Of a stretch of 64,000 nt of DNA, positions 43,456 through 55,360 are shown piece after piece. The notes beneath the pieces are model-generated. The model saw only the letters and a program-made list of their open reading frames with translations, made no database searches and was not told the origin of the DNA. The DNA comes from Phytophthora sp. 'mugwort'. Its lineage: Eukaryota; Oomycota; Peronosporomycetes; Peronosporales; Peronosporaceae. How positions within the stretch are numbered: position 1 is the first letter of the stretch; every line of letters starts with the position of its first letter. The stretch is taken from NCBI GenBank assembly GCA_033558025.1, contig JAUCEF010000009.1:124001-188000 (forward strand), given 5' to 3'. The position numbers and the translations under genes are program-made.

Positions 43456-44397
43456 TTACGCAATTAGGCGGGGGGGGCTGGCCATGATGCGGCGGCAAAG
43501 AGGGCACGTTATGCTGGCGCTGAACCAGCCGATGACGCAGTCCTCATGAAAGTGATGGAGACAGGGAAGTTGCACGAGCGGCTCATCACTGGGGTCCTCC
43601 TCGCTCAGGCAGATGCAGCACATAAGCTCGGCGGAATCGGTGTCCAGGCCGTCATGAGTAGCCTGCGGCATTACGTCGAGGTTTTCAAGTGCCAGCACTG
43701 CAGACTGTCGGCGCGTCTCTGCGTCCTTCTGAGGCTGCGGCACTTCCAAGAACTGCTCGATTTCCGTCTCCATGTGATGCAGCAGCTCATAAGATGAGGC
43801 GAAGATGATGGAGTGCAGCTGATTGTTACCTAAGTAGAGTCCCAGGTCGGTGTACACGCCCATAAGTTTGTGCACAAACTCAGTCAACCCTTCGACTCGC
43901 TCAGAGATAATCTTGGGGGTATCCACGCGGATGTGTTTCTTAGGGAACTGTGGTGAGATGGCGCGACGCAGTGCATTGGAGACGACAGTAAAGGTGTTGC
44001 GTGTATCGCCGGTGCCCATTAGGGTTCCCTTCGTCCTGTGATGCCCAAAATGATGGCTAGCGACGTTCTCCCAGTGCTCAATTTGCTTCAAGAGCTGCTT
44101 GCGGAATTTCTCGAACTCCGAGTAGCGCTTTTCGAGCACCCAGCGCCCACCATCATCGGGATCTCGGTCTCCAGCAAGCGCTGTGTGGTGCAACATGTCG
44201 TCGGCGCTCCGGATGCGCATGCGATACACGGTGAATGACAGCCGTGGGTCATCGCACATGAGGACGCGCACGGTCTTAGTGAGAATCTCGAGGTCGCTGC
44301 CTCCGAGAATCTCTCGGCGGCGGGCCTGGAACTTGAGGAGTCGACGAAAGCGCGGCTCGTCCATTAGCCCGCTCAGTGCTAGTAGCTTGGCCTCCAT
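43456..44397 (-). CDS. PX domain-RING-H2 protein 2, paralogue of protein 1
   Basis: 313 residues from the ATG at 44397 to TAA at 43456. The frame is open farther upstream to 44592, but no ATG occurs there, and MEAKLLALSGLMDEPRFRRL aligns with the start region of protein 1. The PX-like domain is at about 40-215 with VLEKRYSEFEKFRKQLL. The QPQKDAETRRQSAVLAL linker is nearly identical to that of protein 1. The C-terminal RING-H2 is C260, C263, C279, H281, H284, C287, C298, C301. Protein 2 has an extra loop (ALAGDRDPDDGG) before the RYSEF motif. The pair arose by tandem duplication. Function as a membrane-associated E3 ligase is inferred from the domains. Confidence 0.9.
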   Translation of the reverse strand: MEAKLLALSGLMDEPRFRRLLKFQARRREILGGSDLEILTKTVRVLMCDDPRLSFTVYRMRIRSADDMLHHTALAGDRDPDDGGRWVLEKRYSEFEKFRKQLLKQIEHWENVASHHFGHHRTKGTLMGTGDTRNTFTVVSNALRRAISPQFPKKHIRVDTPKIISERVEGLTEFVHKLMGVYTDLGLYLGNNQLHSIIFASSYELLHHMETEIEQFLEVPQPQKDAETRRQSAVLALENLDVMPQATHDGLDTDSAELMCCICLSEEDPSDEPLVQLPCLHHFHEDCVIGWFSASITCPLCRRIMASPPRLIA

Positions 44398-45129
44398 TGC
44401 CCAAGGGATGCACTTCGAAGCGGTGACTGTATGGTCCTGTCTTGGAAGTCGAGGAATGGAGTAGGATTTCTGCTGTCCGTCTGCAACGACTTGCGAACGC
44501 TTTCGGGGCGCCGCAGCATCCCTGCCAATTTTAATGGCAGATTCATATCGCGAGCGGTTGCGAATCTCGGCCTGTAACTTCAAGCAGGCCAAATTAATCT
44601 TCGCGATTACTTGCGGTGCCAGCAGCAGCGCATCGGAGGAGCGTCTGTGTAGATAGGGAACTGCTGCAAGCAGCGACCCAATACTGCACTACAAAGTGGA
44701 GGGGTGATGCCTTTGAACACACGAAAGGGCACAATGTGCTGTACAGGTTATTATAGTGCCCATTGTCCGATGTCATTTCCATCGTGGCGTCATGGACAAG
44801 ACACATGTACCTCTTGTCCGGATTCGAGCGCTTCTGCCATCGAATCTAGTGCTAGCTCGAACGCCAGCTGATGAGGGGAGCGTCACGCTGTCGGAAGTAA
44901 CTATGCATGTTGTATTTGTTCGGATCGCATGCGTGATCGTTTACAGCCTCGTGGCAAGTTGAAGATTTGTTTATCGGGGCCGACACATTATATTATGTTC
45001 TTTGCACGACTGTATCGGAACGGGCACAGGAAAAACTCTTTAACGTATAATACCGAATAGTATACCCTAAGGTATTACAGTCCCCTGTGAATAGAGTCCC
45101 TCTCTGCGGGGCATTATATGTAGTATAGT
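44398..45129. other. upstream flank of PX-RING 2
   Basis: Probable promoter and 5' region. No gene recognised. The open extension 44398-44592 could be 5' UTR or an upstream exon. Confidence 0.45.
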
Positions 45130-46486
45130 TTGAGTTTGGCGTCCAAAGTTGAACCAGTAAACGTGCGAAATGCGTCGATTCCGCCAATAAAATTTGAAGC
45201 TCCCTCTAATATCGAGGGAGTTTCTATACAAGTCCTGGAAAACGGGGCTGGACAAAAGGATAGCACACTTTTTTTGCTTGGTTTAGTATTTGAGAACTTA
45301 TGTGCACCTCACAATCTCAGTACTTGATCGTCTTCCTGTCCGTCTTCAGAACTTCAATGCACCGCTTCTCATAGAGAGCAGCAGCTTTTCAAGATAAATA
45401 CAGGCATTTGCTCCCATTGCACCTTGATTTCAGTAGTGAGGTCTTGCTTTTTTTTTTAAACTAACGCCCCAATCCGTAGAGCTTGCCCTCCAAGTAGCCC
45501 CAAATATTCTCGATAGGATAGAGATCAGGTGACAAAGCCGACCACTTCATCACCCTTTCCAGGTGCCCGTCCAGGAATGCTTCGTGACCTGGACTTAATG
45601 CTAGCGCTATCCTGCTGGAACGTAAACTCCGTACCAAACCGGCGATGGACCGCAGGCAGTAGATGCTCAGAGAGCGTGTAGATGTAGACGTGCGAGTCTT
45701 GGTTCCTCCAAAAATGCTAGCGCCGCGGTACCGTCCGCCCAGAAGCCGCCACAAATCATGACAGATCCACCTCATCCTCTAGACTCTGCCAGTAGCTCTT
45801 TAGCCCATCGGGGCCGTCCAGATTCCATTTCCGCTCGTCTGAAAAGACGATAGACCGCCAATTTGGTTAGCCCCAGTCGTGGTGGTCTTCAGCCCACTTG
45901 ACACAGGCTTACGATGCTCTTCAGTCAGCTTCGGGGCCTTGTTCATGATGACGTACTTAAAAAGCTCGGTGGAGTTCAAGAAGCGGCGGACAGTACGGCT
46001 GGGAAATAGTCTGGTCAAGCGGCTCCTTGAGCCCACCGAGCTCAACGTATCTTGGCGGGTCGCTCACACAACATGGCGGTAGTCACGATGTGAAATCTTC
46101 CGCGAGCGGCCTGGACCGAAGTGCTCCCCATACGCGGCAGGATCACGCTGGTAATTGGCGATAAGCCTTCTGGAGCGACCTATACTTTCTGATTGCTGGC
46201 TTGAGCTGACACCTTGAGCTGTGTAAGCGTTAATTTGCCCGCGCTTGTACTTCGTGAGCTGGCCCTTACGGCTCATTGCAAGAAGGAAAATGAGCGTTCA
46301 GCCCGATATAATGTGGTGCACATAAGTTTTCAATACTAAACCCAAGCAAAAAAAGTGTGCTATCCTTTTGTCCAGGACTTGTATAGAACCCCCTTCAATA
46401 TTTGAGGGAGCTTCAAATTTTTTTTTGATTGGCGGAATCGATGCATTGCGCACGTTTACTGGTTCAAATTTGGGCGCCAAACTCCA
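45130..46486 (-). mobile_element. Tc1-like element with about 180-bp terminal inverted repeats
   Basis: Left repeat 45130-45314 and right 46310-46486. They share GAACCAGTAAACGTGCG, AAGCTCCCTC, CTATACAAGTCCTGG, GACAAAAGGATAGCACAC and TAAGTTTTC-type blocks in inverse. Each repeat contains a small internal stem (CTCCCTC...GAGGGAG). The enclosed transposase is on the minus strand. Confidence 0.88.
45461..46276 (-). pseudogene. Tc1-like transposase relic
   Basis: It begins MSRKGQLTKYKRGQINAYTA at 46276 with a paired helix-turn-helix region (QSESIGRSRRLIANYQRDP). It continues in a second frame with RTVRRFLNSTELFKYVIMNK and APKLTEEHRKP (about 46000-45900), and in a third with SVLSPDLYPIENIWGYLEGK-like sequence (as read, KWSALSPDLYPIENIWGYLE; 45545-45480). 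PIENIWG is the third catalytic (E) block. Two frame breaks and stops leave it inactive, although the terminal repeats are well kept. Confidence 0.8.
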
Positions 46487-46629
46487 AAAAAATGTATGGC
46501 CGGAGTTTTTACGAATGTATGCCCGAGTTCTAACGTCCATTACTTATTTGACTTATCTTCACGCGTATTTACAAATCGACTCCTCGCCAACCGTCCCTTG
46601 TTCATCTACAGCCCACCGACATCATTCTG

Positions 46630-48450
46630 AACAGCCCTGCACAGGTGGAGGCTAAGGCAGATTGCGTTCTTTTGCTTTTCTCCTTGTTTGGATGACAATG
46701 GAGAGCCCTCCGGCAACTATCATGCAAAGTCGGCAGCATGATCCACAAACAAGCAGACGGCTGCGGAAATACATATCTCAACCAGCTGATTCGCCGCAAG
46801 CATCCTAACTACGAGAACGAAATGACGACAGCTGCTCCCGGTTCCACTGACTCATTTACCATGGATCGTCGGAACACTGGTATGGTTGGCTAGAATGGAT
46901 TATTTTCAGCAACCTTCGATTGAATTTTGCGAGCAAAAACGAACGCGTTGGTATGTATTATGTTTTGTAATTTGAAAAGTTCCGTAAAACTTTCATTTTT
47001 TTCTTGGTTCTGAGCTACTCAACTTTGACCAGGATATGCATGGAGACTCTGGTTGCCGATATGCCGAAAGTCAAGAGGGCCGTCGAAGCAAAAATTGCTG
47101 CCGAAACGCCTTGGACATTGCCTTGCTCTTTCATGGACGGACGCGAGACTCCGAACACTTACTAGATGTGTTTGCGTGTTACGAAGTCGAGCGCATTCGA
47201 CAGAGCCCGTTGCTACCCCTGGTCTATGTACTGGAGCCGCCCGACGACGATGCTGATGACGCTGAGATCGCGCACAACGCGTAATCTCATCGTAATGATA
47301 CGGGCTTAATGCTGTTCGTTTGGAAAGACAATCGACCAAATAGTATGTCTTGTGAACGATAACTGTTCGCTGAACAAGCGATTTGCGCGGCTACTGATGT
47401 TCCCTTAGTTATTTGTGCGGGTCATCGTTTGAATTTGGGGGTCAAGAATTTGACGGGGCCATATGAAGCCATCTTGGACACTATCGAAAGTTCATGGTTC
47501 GACTTCGGGTGTATCTGAAAGTGTGTGAGTTGGGGGAGGGCGGCCAGAATCAGAGTAAGCCGTCCCCCGCAGTTCGGACAGATGGAGGCCACGTGGCCCC
47601 CTCAACGCCGTACGTCTGCTTTATATTAGTTTCACTATACTAATTATATATTCCTCTAGATCCACATCTTAGTGGGTACATTTATAGCCAATCTGCATAC
47701 ATCGGGCGTTGAATCAATCGCTAATGTGTGCTTTCTGTTTTGGTGTTCTATTGATCACACATTTTCCAATTTATATTATAATATTTTCTTGTTCTACGGA
47801 TTCAAGACTGAGTTGCGTCCTGTGATCCGACAGGACATCCGTTGGGGATGAACTTTCGCCATGATCCGACGCGTTTTTGAGCTTCTGGAATATTTCGATC
47901 GGGATGACGAGGACCTCACTCGATTCATCCTTTCGGCTGCGGAGAATAATAAGATCAAGTCGCTGATGACCACCATGAGGATGCTGCAGTCCGTTTCGAT
48001 GCGGCTGCAACCGGAAACTGTGTTTGTTGGAAATGCGTGCGTTATATGATGCATTGCCGAAAGAGGGGCCCGCTTTTAAGCGCTACATGGGTAAGTTCAG
48101 CTGACCGACTGTTTCGTCCTGTTTTGCAAGTTAATTGTTGTGACTGTAGATACCTCGGGTTGTATCGTTGCCAGTCCCAACTTCGAGGACGCCTGTGCCA
48201 AGGTCCAGCTCGATAAGCAGCATCTGATGAGTCGGCAGGAGAAGCCATCCCTTTTAACAGCTCAGAGTGAAAGCAACGCATCTGAAGACAGCAGCACGAC
48301 GCGAGAGGGCTTTGCCATGTCCGAGAGGAGCGCGTACGACTCGATCAAAAACCTTCCCCGACGTCTAACGTTGCTGAGCGACTGTTTAGACAAGCTCGAG
48401 CAACGTACGGGCTTCACCGTCGTTCGCGTAAGCCAATCTCGTTATGATTT
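46630..48450 (+). pseudogene. hAT-type transposase with BED-like finger, relic
   Basis: NKQADGCGNTYLNQLIRRKH then PNYENEM (about 46755-46835) resembles a BED-type zinc finger. METLVADMPKVKRAVEAKIA (about 47041), VFACYEVERIRQSPLLPLVY (about 47168) and FGKTIDQIVCLVNDNCSLNK (about 47318) match the hAT RNase H-like core with its catalytic D. MIRRVFELLEYFDRDDEDLT (47861) and SVSMRLQPETVF follow. NFEDACAKVQLDKQHLMSRQ to SAYDSIKNLP (48180-48355) corresponds to the C-terminal region just before the dimerisation domain. The segments occur in the correct order but in different frames with stops. Confidence 0.72.
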
Positions 48451-49689
48451 TGCGCACCAACGAGGCGTATGGGAACGTAGACACCGTTCACGATTGTCTT
48501 TACTAGAATGGCTACACATTATCTCCACTGATGCCATAAAGTATGCACGCGAGTTTGGTAATGGCCATTATTGATGTGAGCTTTGTTGCTCTCGAGAATG
48601 AATATGTATGGCGCCCTCAAGATCTCGCATGCGGTTAATGCCATTTTCGGCAGCTCTGATCGTGGATGGCCAGCACTTTGCGCCAAGGTTCCAGACGGCG
48701 TGGTGAACAAGAGCGTGGTAAATGCGGCTTTCTGGGCGGTCCAAGCAGCTGGAACATCAGAAAGCATGATATATATGATGACAAGTTCCGCGCTGCATGT
48801 GAGCTCAACTTGTCACTACAGTGAGCAGCGAACCCAATGAGGGAAGCTCTGTCAAGCTGCTCGACGCTTCCGACAAGGTCTGGATTAAAGACTGTGCCTT
48901 ACTACAGTAGAAGTAGGGCCTAACCAAGCTAATACATCGTGTTGGGATTGGTGGTACTCATCGCTGTGTGTGTTATTGTAGCCATAGCGCATAGACTGCC
49001 CTAACCAATAATATGCTATCAAACACAGTGCCCTACCAGGCTCCATAGGGCACTCTATAGCAATTGTAGGCCCCGTGCTAACTGATATTAATATGTTATT
49101 TATCGCTGGTACAAATTGACCGGGCAACAAACAATGTGTTACCCTAAAATACATCGTCTATGCAGGGGCATTATAGATAACGACGGATGATTAGGCTTGT
49201 AGGCCTATGAACACGTTATCGACTTGTTTTTGTATGTATTGGAGAAGCACATTTCTGCTAATCAGTATCGACTTTTAAATTGATGATGCAAATCATTTGA
49301 GCTGGCTCGTACTCCCAGCCATCTTATGCCTTCCTTTATATTTCTGATGATGTGCCAGATACCAGGTTGCCGGCTCACAACTTGTCAAAACCACCAGCAA
49401 CCGCATAATCGTATTCATTATTACACAAAGCATCACACATTGCGAGCTTTACGCTTCATTTCTGTACGAGCAGCACAGTCGATCACCTCTTCACCATTCA
49501 CAATTGCCGATTAAGTAGTCTCATATATTCAGCAATTCATATATAGTGCAAACCAGCAGTTCAACCCATTATATTCCAGCAAGCGTCGCTGGTGTAACTG
49601 TATCTCCAGCCACTTGAGAATTGCCCAGCACACGCTCAAATCGATCTGACATCTCTGCCACCTCAACTGCCGTTCCCGCTACGCTGACT
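48451..49689. other. unrecognised spacer
   Basis: Plus-strand frame 48583-48840 and minus-strand frame 48519-48767 overlap and match nothing I recognise. The rest is AT-rich non-coding sequence. Confidence 0.45.
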
Positions 49690-51500
49690 AAGTTGCCGTG
49701 GGTGTATCTGGCCGCGCATACCCTGATGTGGACGACAACATGCTGGTAGAGGCAATGAAATTCTCCAAGATTACGAAACATGATCTATCATGCAACGTCG
49801 CCGCGCTGCACAAGATGCGCGTAGAGCGCCGCTGTATTGATGAAGACAAAAATTGGACATTGGGACGCTGGATTTTCAAGCCACGAATCGAACGACGCGC
49901 CTTATACATTTTCCTGTCGACTGACTGCGGACGGGATGGGATGTACTTCTTCCGTATATTCGGCCCGATCCTCGTCAACTCCTGCTACACCGTTATCCCA
50001 GTCCGTATTGGCCCAGGTTGCAATGGCATTGCGTGCATCGTCACCAACGGCTTCAGTGGTCTCTGCTGCTTCCGTGCAATCAAACTTGTTTTTTATTTTA
50101 AGTGCGATTGGAAGACTTGGCGGAAGGTTCGCACAGTGGTAGGGGAAGCCACGTTGTTGCTGATGAGGATCGTCATTATAGTACAGTCGTCAACATTGCG
50201 GGCTATGCTTACACGAGGACAATATCGCTCGCCACCGTGAGACCTTCAGATGCAGCGATACCGACGAATTTCGTATGGAGGCAAGTGCGAGCTTCGTGGT
50301 GACGCTGCGGGGTTCAGTGGATTCGTTGCCCATACATGCTGCAACGATGTGGTCGGTGTTATAGCGACGTCAAACATCGCCGACCGCATGAAGGAAAGGG
50401 TGGACAAGATAGCTGTCAGAACTCGACAGTGCTACCAACCAGATTTGGTGGATGGTAAACGATGAGTTCTATGTCAGTCAAGAGAGCGCGGTCTTGTACG
50501 GGACGACCCGAGCTCAAGTACCAAACCGGGTGCATCGAACGCGTCGTCTGTACTCCCTCCTTCGATGATGACGTTCACAGCCAGATTGAAGTGCCTCCTC
50601 TAGCATTAATGAACAGACCCATGATGAAATTCTTCCAGCTCCATTGCAGTTACCGATAGGGGGAGGCACTTCAACGCACCATCGGCTGGGTTGAAGTCAA
50701 CGCTGCGCCAGCTCTTGCCGTGCATGAAGGCTACGCTGTTTATTGCCGGAACTTTTCGTTGCGTTCCCCGGCCGTTCCACGAGTGCGTAGTGGCCGCGTG
50801 TCATAACCGTGCCACTGCTTGCTACTTCCTGTTTCTACAGTATTGCCGCTGGACGCCCGCATACAGCGTATTGGAATATCCTGCACTTCCTAGTCGTTGC
50901 GACGGAGCACCACTTGGCGCCAAAAAGATCACTTGCGATTACGAGGCGGCATGGATTGGGGGGAAATTGTGGCCAGTTGCCCAACACCGCGATCAACAGG
51001 AGCTTGTTCCACTGGAAGCGGGCTTGCAAAATCGGATCACGAAGATGCAGATCGGTGAGCGTAAGGGTAAAGATGGCAATGGATTCTGGCAGTCTAGCCA
51101 CGCTTACCGCCATTCCGATTAACCAATTAGAGGAGAGGGGCATCACCTTTGTTATCGCCGTTGCCAAGAAATGAGTGGTGTTCTCAATGGGCAAGTGGAG
51201 TGAGTTTTGAACGTACTTCAAGCGTACTGGGATGCAGATGTTTTCGGTGGAACTTTGTTACGTGCACGGTATCAATCGTGCCGTTGTTAACCATACCGAT
51301 AATCCACTGGAACATTTTAATGGGGAGCTGAAGAACGCATTTGTAGCCGCCCATCCGAACTTTCCGATGCTCATTGCAGTGATCGATGCGATTTCCCGCC
51401 AGTGTGTTCTGCTGCGGTCGGACATGTAAGCTGGCCGAGCTCGAGCTCCTCGTCACCCTCCGTACGAGCTCACGGTGGCCGCCAACCTCGCGTAGCAACC
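49690..51500 (+). pseudogene. second MULE-type transposase relic
   Basis: The clearest part is 50690-51430. MKATLFIAGTFRCVPRPFHE precedes a WNILHFLVVATEHHLAPKR segment (about 50875-50930) and CDYEAAWIG (about 50934) with a catalytic D. LFHWKRACKI (about 51003) and MAMDSGSLATLTAIPINQLE (about 51075) come next. NPLEHFNGELKNAFVAAHPN (51302-51360) is the C-terminal NNPLERFNRELN block typical of oomycete MULEs. The upstream part (49690-50650) is weaker (STVVNIAGYAYTRTISLA near 50180). Frame changes and stops show decay. It is distinct from the MULE at 32.1-35.3 kb. Confidence 0.72.
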
Positions 51501-52141
51501 CTAGATCACGTCACGGCGATTACCGTATACTCTAGTCGACGTATCATCGGGATTGATGGTGCCGCCGGTTCACGGTCATGTTGATTCATACGTGGAGATT
51601 TTGCCATCAGAATTTGTCTCAGAACTTGGTGGATCAGTTATATAATGCTGTCGAGGTTTGCTTCGTCAGAAGCATATTAGTACTGCTTAAAAGCAACTTG
51701 AGCTTAAGCCTGAATTCAATATTCACTTTCCTCGGTTGGTATTGAGTTGTTTGTTGCACTGCTACTGTCCCCCCGCGGTGGCGCGACATTTTTATCCGGT
51801 GATTAGCTCGCGGATTGAGATGCCAGCCGTTCTTTCACGTACTGAAGAAAAGCATCATGAGCTGCCGTCTAAACAAGTCGATCATGCGTGAGCGGACCAG
51901 CTTAGTTGCTTGAGGAACAGAGCTAAAACAGAAACCGAAAGGTACGTTTCGTTGGTACCTTTTCATCGGCCAAGCTGCCGTTTCTACAGTTGTTTCGTTT
52001 GTCACAGAATGAACCTCATATCAGTAGACCCAAAGTTGTCCAGACCCGGATAACCTTATCAAAAAAAATGCTAACTCTTTTTATTGAAAAAGGTTATCTT
52101 TTAGTTCCTGTAGAGCAAAACCTGAAGCCAGCAGAAATAAA
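51501..52141. other. non-coding spacer
   Basis: No gene. A small hairpin with AAAGGTAC and GGTACCTTTT arms lies near 51938-51965. Confidence 0.5.
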
Positions 52142-52528
52142 TTGGTAGCAGGTTGCAAACAAAGCTGGCATGACACTGGACAAAGCCAATCATTTCATCA
52201 TTATCTGCGATCGCGAATACGACGACCCCGGCAAAGAGGCTCAGGTCGGAAGCGTTAGTAATAAATTAAAAAAAAACACTGTGGAGAGTTTTTATACCGC
52301 AAGACCCCCGACGCAAGCACTAGTATAAATACACAATAAACACAGCGGGAGTTTGTATAGCGCCGACGTCTTGCTCTACACAAACTCCCGCTGTCTTTAT
52401 TGTGTATTTATTACTAACACTTCCGACCCAAGCCTCCTTGCCGGGTGCTCTCATCCGGGATCGCAGATAATTGTGAAATGGTTGGCTTCGTCCAGTATCA
52501 TGCCAGCTTTGTTTGCAACTTGCTACCA
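52142..52528. repeat. large foldback (inverted repeat) structure
   Basis: The left arm (52142-52266, resuming 52330-52356) and right arm (52376-52528) are inverse and about 85-90% identical. Examples are TGGTAGCA-GTTGCAAAC and ACACAATAAA-ACAGCGGGAG. The loop is about 20 bases. A 63-bp segment (52267-52329) interrupts only the left arm and is flanked by ATAAAT on both sides. The interior shows no recognised gene. Confidence 0.82.
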
Positions 52529-53530
52529 ACGACTGCCATACTCGGCCTATGTTTCAGCACATACCACATTTACCTCGATATGTACTGCAACGTAGGCCCT
52601 AATACGGCAGTCGTTGTCGAGCGGTAGCTACGCCTTCATTAAGACCGCCTGTGCGATAATTCATTTAATAAGTGCCATGTATGAGACGTTCACTAGTGTA
52701 AGGAGCGCCGAGTTGTAGTACTAACCGTCTCGTGCCCATGCCATCACGCATTACCGTCACGCCGCAACATCGAGTCCACAACTGGCGCTCCTGCTTTACC
52801 CCGAATGTGTGTGTCGCCGCACAAAAAAAAACAAGACGGTTCAGTTGCATTTAAGTATAATGGATTCGAGTAATAAAAAAAACAGTTCTAGACACCTAGC
52901 CCCAGACGCATATGGGGCTGTCGTCACAACAGAAATATCGGTACTGATAACGAGCGAGCCCAACGTCAACTCGTATTGCGCCATATCGGACTGAAATCGA
53001 GCGGATGGAGCCAGCAATCGTGAACTTTGGTGATTGTGGTATTACTAATATCAGCGGTATTAGGTTTAGGATTAACCGTCGCTGGCATGGTTCATACAAC
53101 TCTACTAAACCTAAAATTAAGAGAGACACTCATTAAATGAGCGATTTTGCGCCGTTACTACTAATTCTAAATTTTAGTATTACTAGTAACGGCGCAAAAT
53201 CTCCACTACTATCGAACCTTTTTGGGAGTTAAAGAAAAAGGTTCAGGTTTAGGAGATTAGGTAAGGTTAGAGCAGCAGATGTTTTTCCGGTACTGTCGCG
53301 GCAGTAGCAGCCCCTCAACAGCTGTAAACGCTACAGCGCTGAGGACCTGGTCAAGGTGAGGGGCGCGTTCACGTCACGATTGGCAAACTAAGGGCTAGGT
53401 AAAGTTCTGCTAATGCTGGACTAGCGCCGGCATCCCTGCTGTGGCTGATTTAGCGTGCAACGACCAATCAAGCAAACGGCGATGGTCCGTCAGTTGCCTT
53501 CGCTTTCGTTTCACCCTCAGAAAGACATCA
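52529..53530. other. non-coding region with palindromes
   Basis: No gene. It includes the palindrome at 53143-53201 and a smaller inverted repeat, GAACCTTTTT...AAAAAGGTTC, at about 53213-53244. Confidence 0.55.
53143..53201. repeat. 18-bp perfect inverted repeat
   Basis: GATTTTGCGCCGTTACTA (53143-53160) pairs with its exact reverse complement at 53184-53201 across an AT-rich 23-base loop. It may be a terminal repeat or MITE adjacent to the Harbinger element that follows. Confidence 0.9.
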
Positions 53531-53539
53531 CCTCGCGTC

Positions 53540-54501
53540 ATGGCGAGCGCTCCGGACATCCAAGCAACGGCAGCGGCGGCGAAGACCTGGTCAGCGTTCC
53601 TATCTTAATTCGTTAACTGCCGCCGTCACCACCACATAACATTCCACCACGGAGCAGCACGCCAAAATGCAGCCCACAAGGAAGCAGCCCATCCAGCAGC
53701 GGTCTACCCTACAACAATGCTAGTGCGGTGAGTGTGACCGCAGTGCGGCGTCGCACTGAGAGTCCTGCGAAGATTGGCCGCGGGAATAAAGCCGCAAAGA
53801 CGAAGGCGAAGGTTGGAGGGCGTCTTCGCTGAAGGAACAACATGGTCAGCGAGCTCTTACATCTCCGGTTTCCTGACGGCAAAGTCAAGCGCTTCCTGGG
53901 GACGGCCGACACAAAAACAAAAGCCTATCGCCTGGCAACTACTTGCGCTCCATCACCCGGTGTAGTGATCAAGCAGGAGGAAGTAAAACAAACTACGTCT
54001 TCGAACAATTGTTTTTGCTAATGCGTGTGCGTCCTGCTCTGCTTGTAAGGTAACGCAAAGTATCGAAAGCTGAGATGTATGCACAGGGAAGAGAAGCGAG
54101 CGGTAATGCCACTGGTAACAATTTATATGATAGAGAAGCGAAAACTCTGTACAATATCCCGAATGGTGCCTTTGCTTTACTGGCTGGCCTGGGCGGGGGG
54201 ATACTGATGATACGCACCAGGACGTGGCCCAGACGACGGAGATGCTGTAGACTCGCATGATGCATCGACAAAATCGAGAGAAAGAGTCCCTGGTGTTGTG
54301 CAGTTAGCCTCCGCGCTTCAAAGCGGTATGGAGGCTATCGCATCCTCCATCAGCATCCGAGCCGATACTGGAAATCGTTGGCTACAGTGGTGCAGGAGCA
54401 GCAACAAGATAACCAACGACTCCAACACTGCAATTGCAGTTGCTGCAACGTCTCGTCGAGCGCGACTAGTACTACGGAGTGAGGAGATGCAAGAGCTTTA
54501 A
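53540..54501 (+). pseudogene. Harbinger ORF1 (Myb/SANT-like) relic, copy 1
   Basis: MASAPDIQATAAAAKTW (53540) starts a broken frame. The key part is MVSELLHLRFPDGKVKRFLG then TADTKTKAYRLA (53842-53940), resembling the Myb/SANT-like DNA-binding domain of the second protein of Harbinger elements. The end reads QLASALQSGMEAIASSISI (54301-54360), homologous to QLAAAMQSGLEAIATSM in the copy at 58.7 kb. This partner protein helps the transposase enter the nucleus and bind DNA in known Harbinger systems. It is convergent with the transposase relic at 54640-55360. Confidence 0.58.
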
Positions 54502-54639
54502 TTCACGCACGGTTTGCAGTTTATTGCAGTGTTAAATGAAGTTTTTATAGACTCCCAACGAGAATAGCAACTAGATCATCTCGCTTCGCTATGCCTTGCA
54601 AGTTCAAAACAGTTGGTCTTGATTAGTACTGTTTTCAGG

Positions 54640-55360
54640 TACAGCAGGGGGATCTTCGCTCGACATGTGGTCTAATCCTCGACATCGTAGGTAGTATCGT
54701 TTGGTTGTGCAGAGCTGCACAGCCAAGTATCACTAACGTGATGTCTTTTGCTCGAGCTTCCAAGTAAGAAACGAAGCATATTCTTCAGTCTTATAAAACA
54801 CATTCTTTACGGCAATTGTGACCTTGAGTGAGCTTTGTTGTACGTCCGTATACGTTAGCCCTCTGCTCCTTTCTCTTCGGGGAAAGAAGTCAGCAGTTAT
54901 CTCCAATTTTTGTCGCCAGGATCACCAAGAAGGTGCTTACCTGGAGGAAGGTAATATGATACTCTACTAATCATGCAAATGATAGTGAGTGAGACATTAA
55001 AAGAAAATCAAAGGCGTTTTAGACAAGAGTCAACTTACCGTTTCTTGACTGCACAGCCATTCCACAGGGACTGATCGGTATTATAGCCTGCTCGAGAGCG
55101 GGACTAACCGCGATGATCCACAACTTCCTGCGCGATCACTGCTGTGAAGTTCTTCCGGCAATATCAAACCGCAAATTCGTGTAGTCGAGGAATGTTGATG
55201 AGGGTTCCATCAATTGCGCCGACGACACCAGGAAAATCATTGACGCGCATGAAGTCGTCCTCTACTTCTTCGAGTTCTGCAGCTGACGGCATCACCATTG
55301 ACCTTATAGCCATAATACGGAGTACCTCTAGTGAATCATTAATATAGGCACCAATAAACG
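54640..55360 (-). pseudogene. PIF/Harbinger transposase relic 2
   Basis: On the minus strand: SAAELEEVEDDFMRVNDFPG then VVGAIDGTLINIPRLHEF (about 55290-55190), followed by WYCRKNFTAVIAQEVVDHRG (about 55170-55110). These are the first catalytic D and the conserved YxRK...QxVVD block of DDE_Tnp_4. Later pieces, PPGKHLLGDPGDKNW (about 54950) and RTYNKAHSRSQLP (about 54850), match the GDxxY...YNxxHSxxR block. Stops and substitutions in the second block make it inactive. Together with the Myb ORF this looks like one Harbinger element with convergent genes. Confidence 0.7.

Noticed and set aside
48519..48840. Open frames on both strands beyond the hAT relic
   Set aside because: The two overlap, neither resembles a known family, and there is no start or splice evidence.
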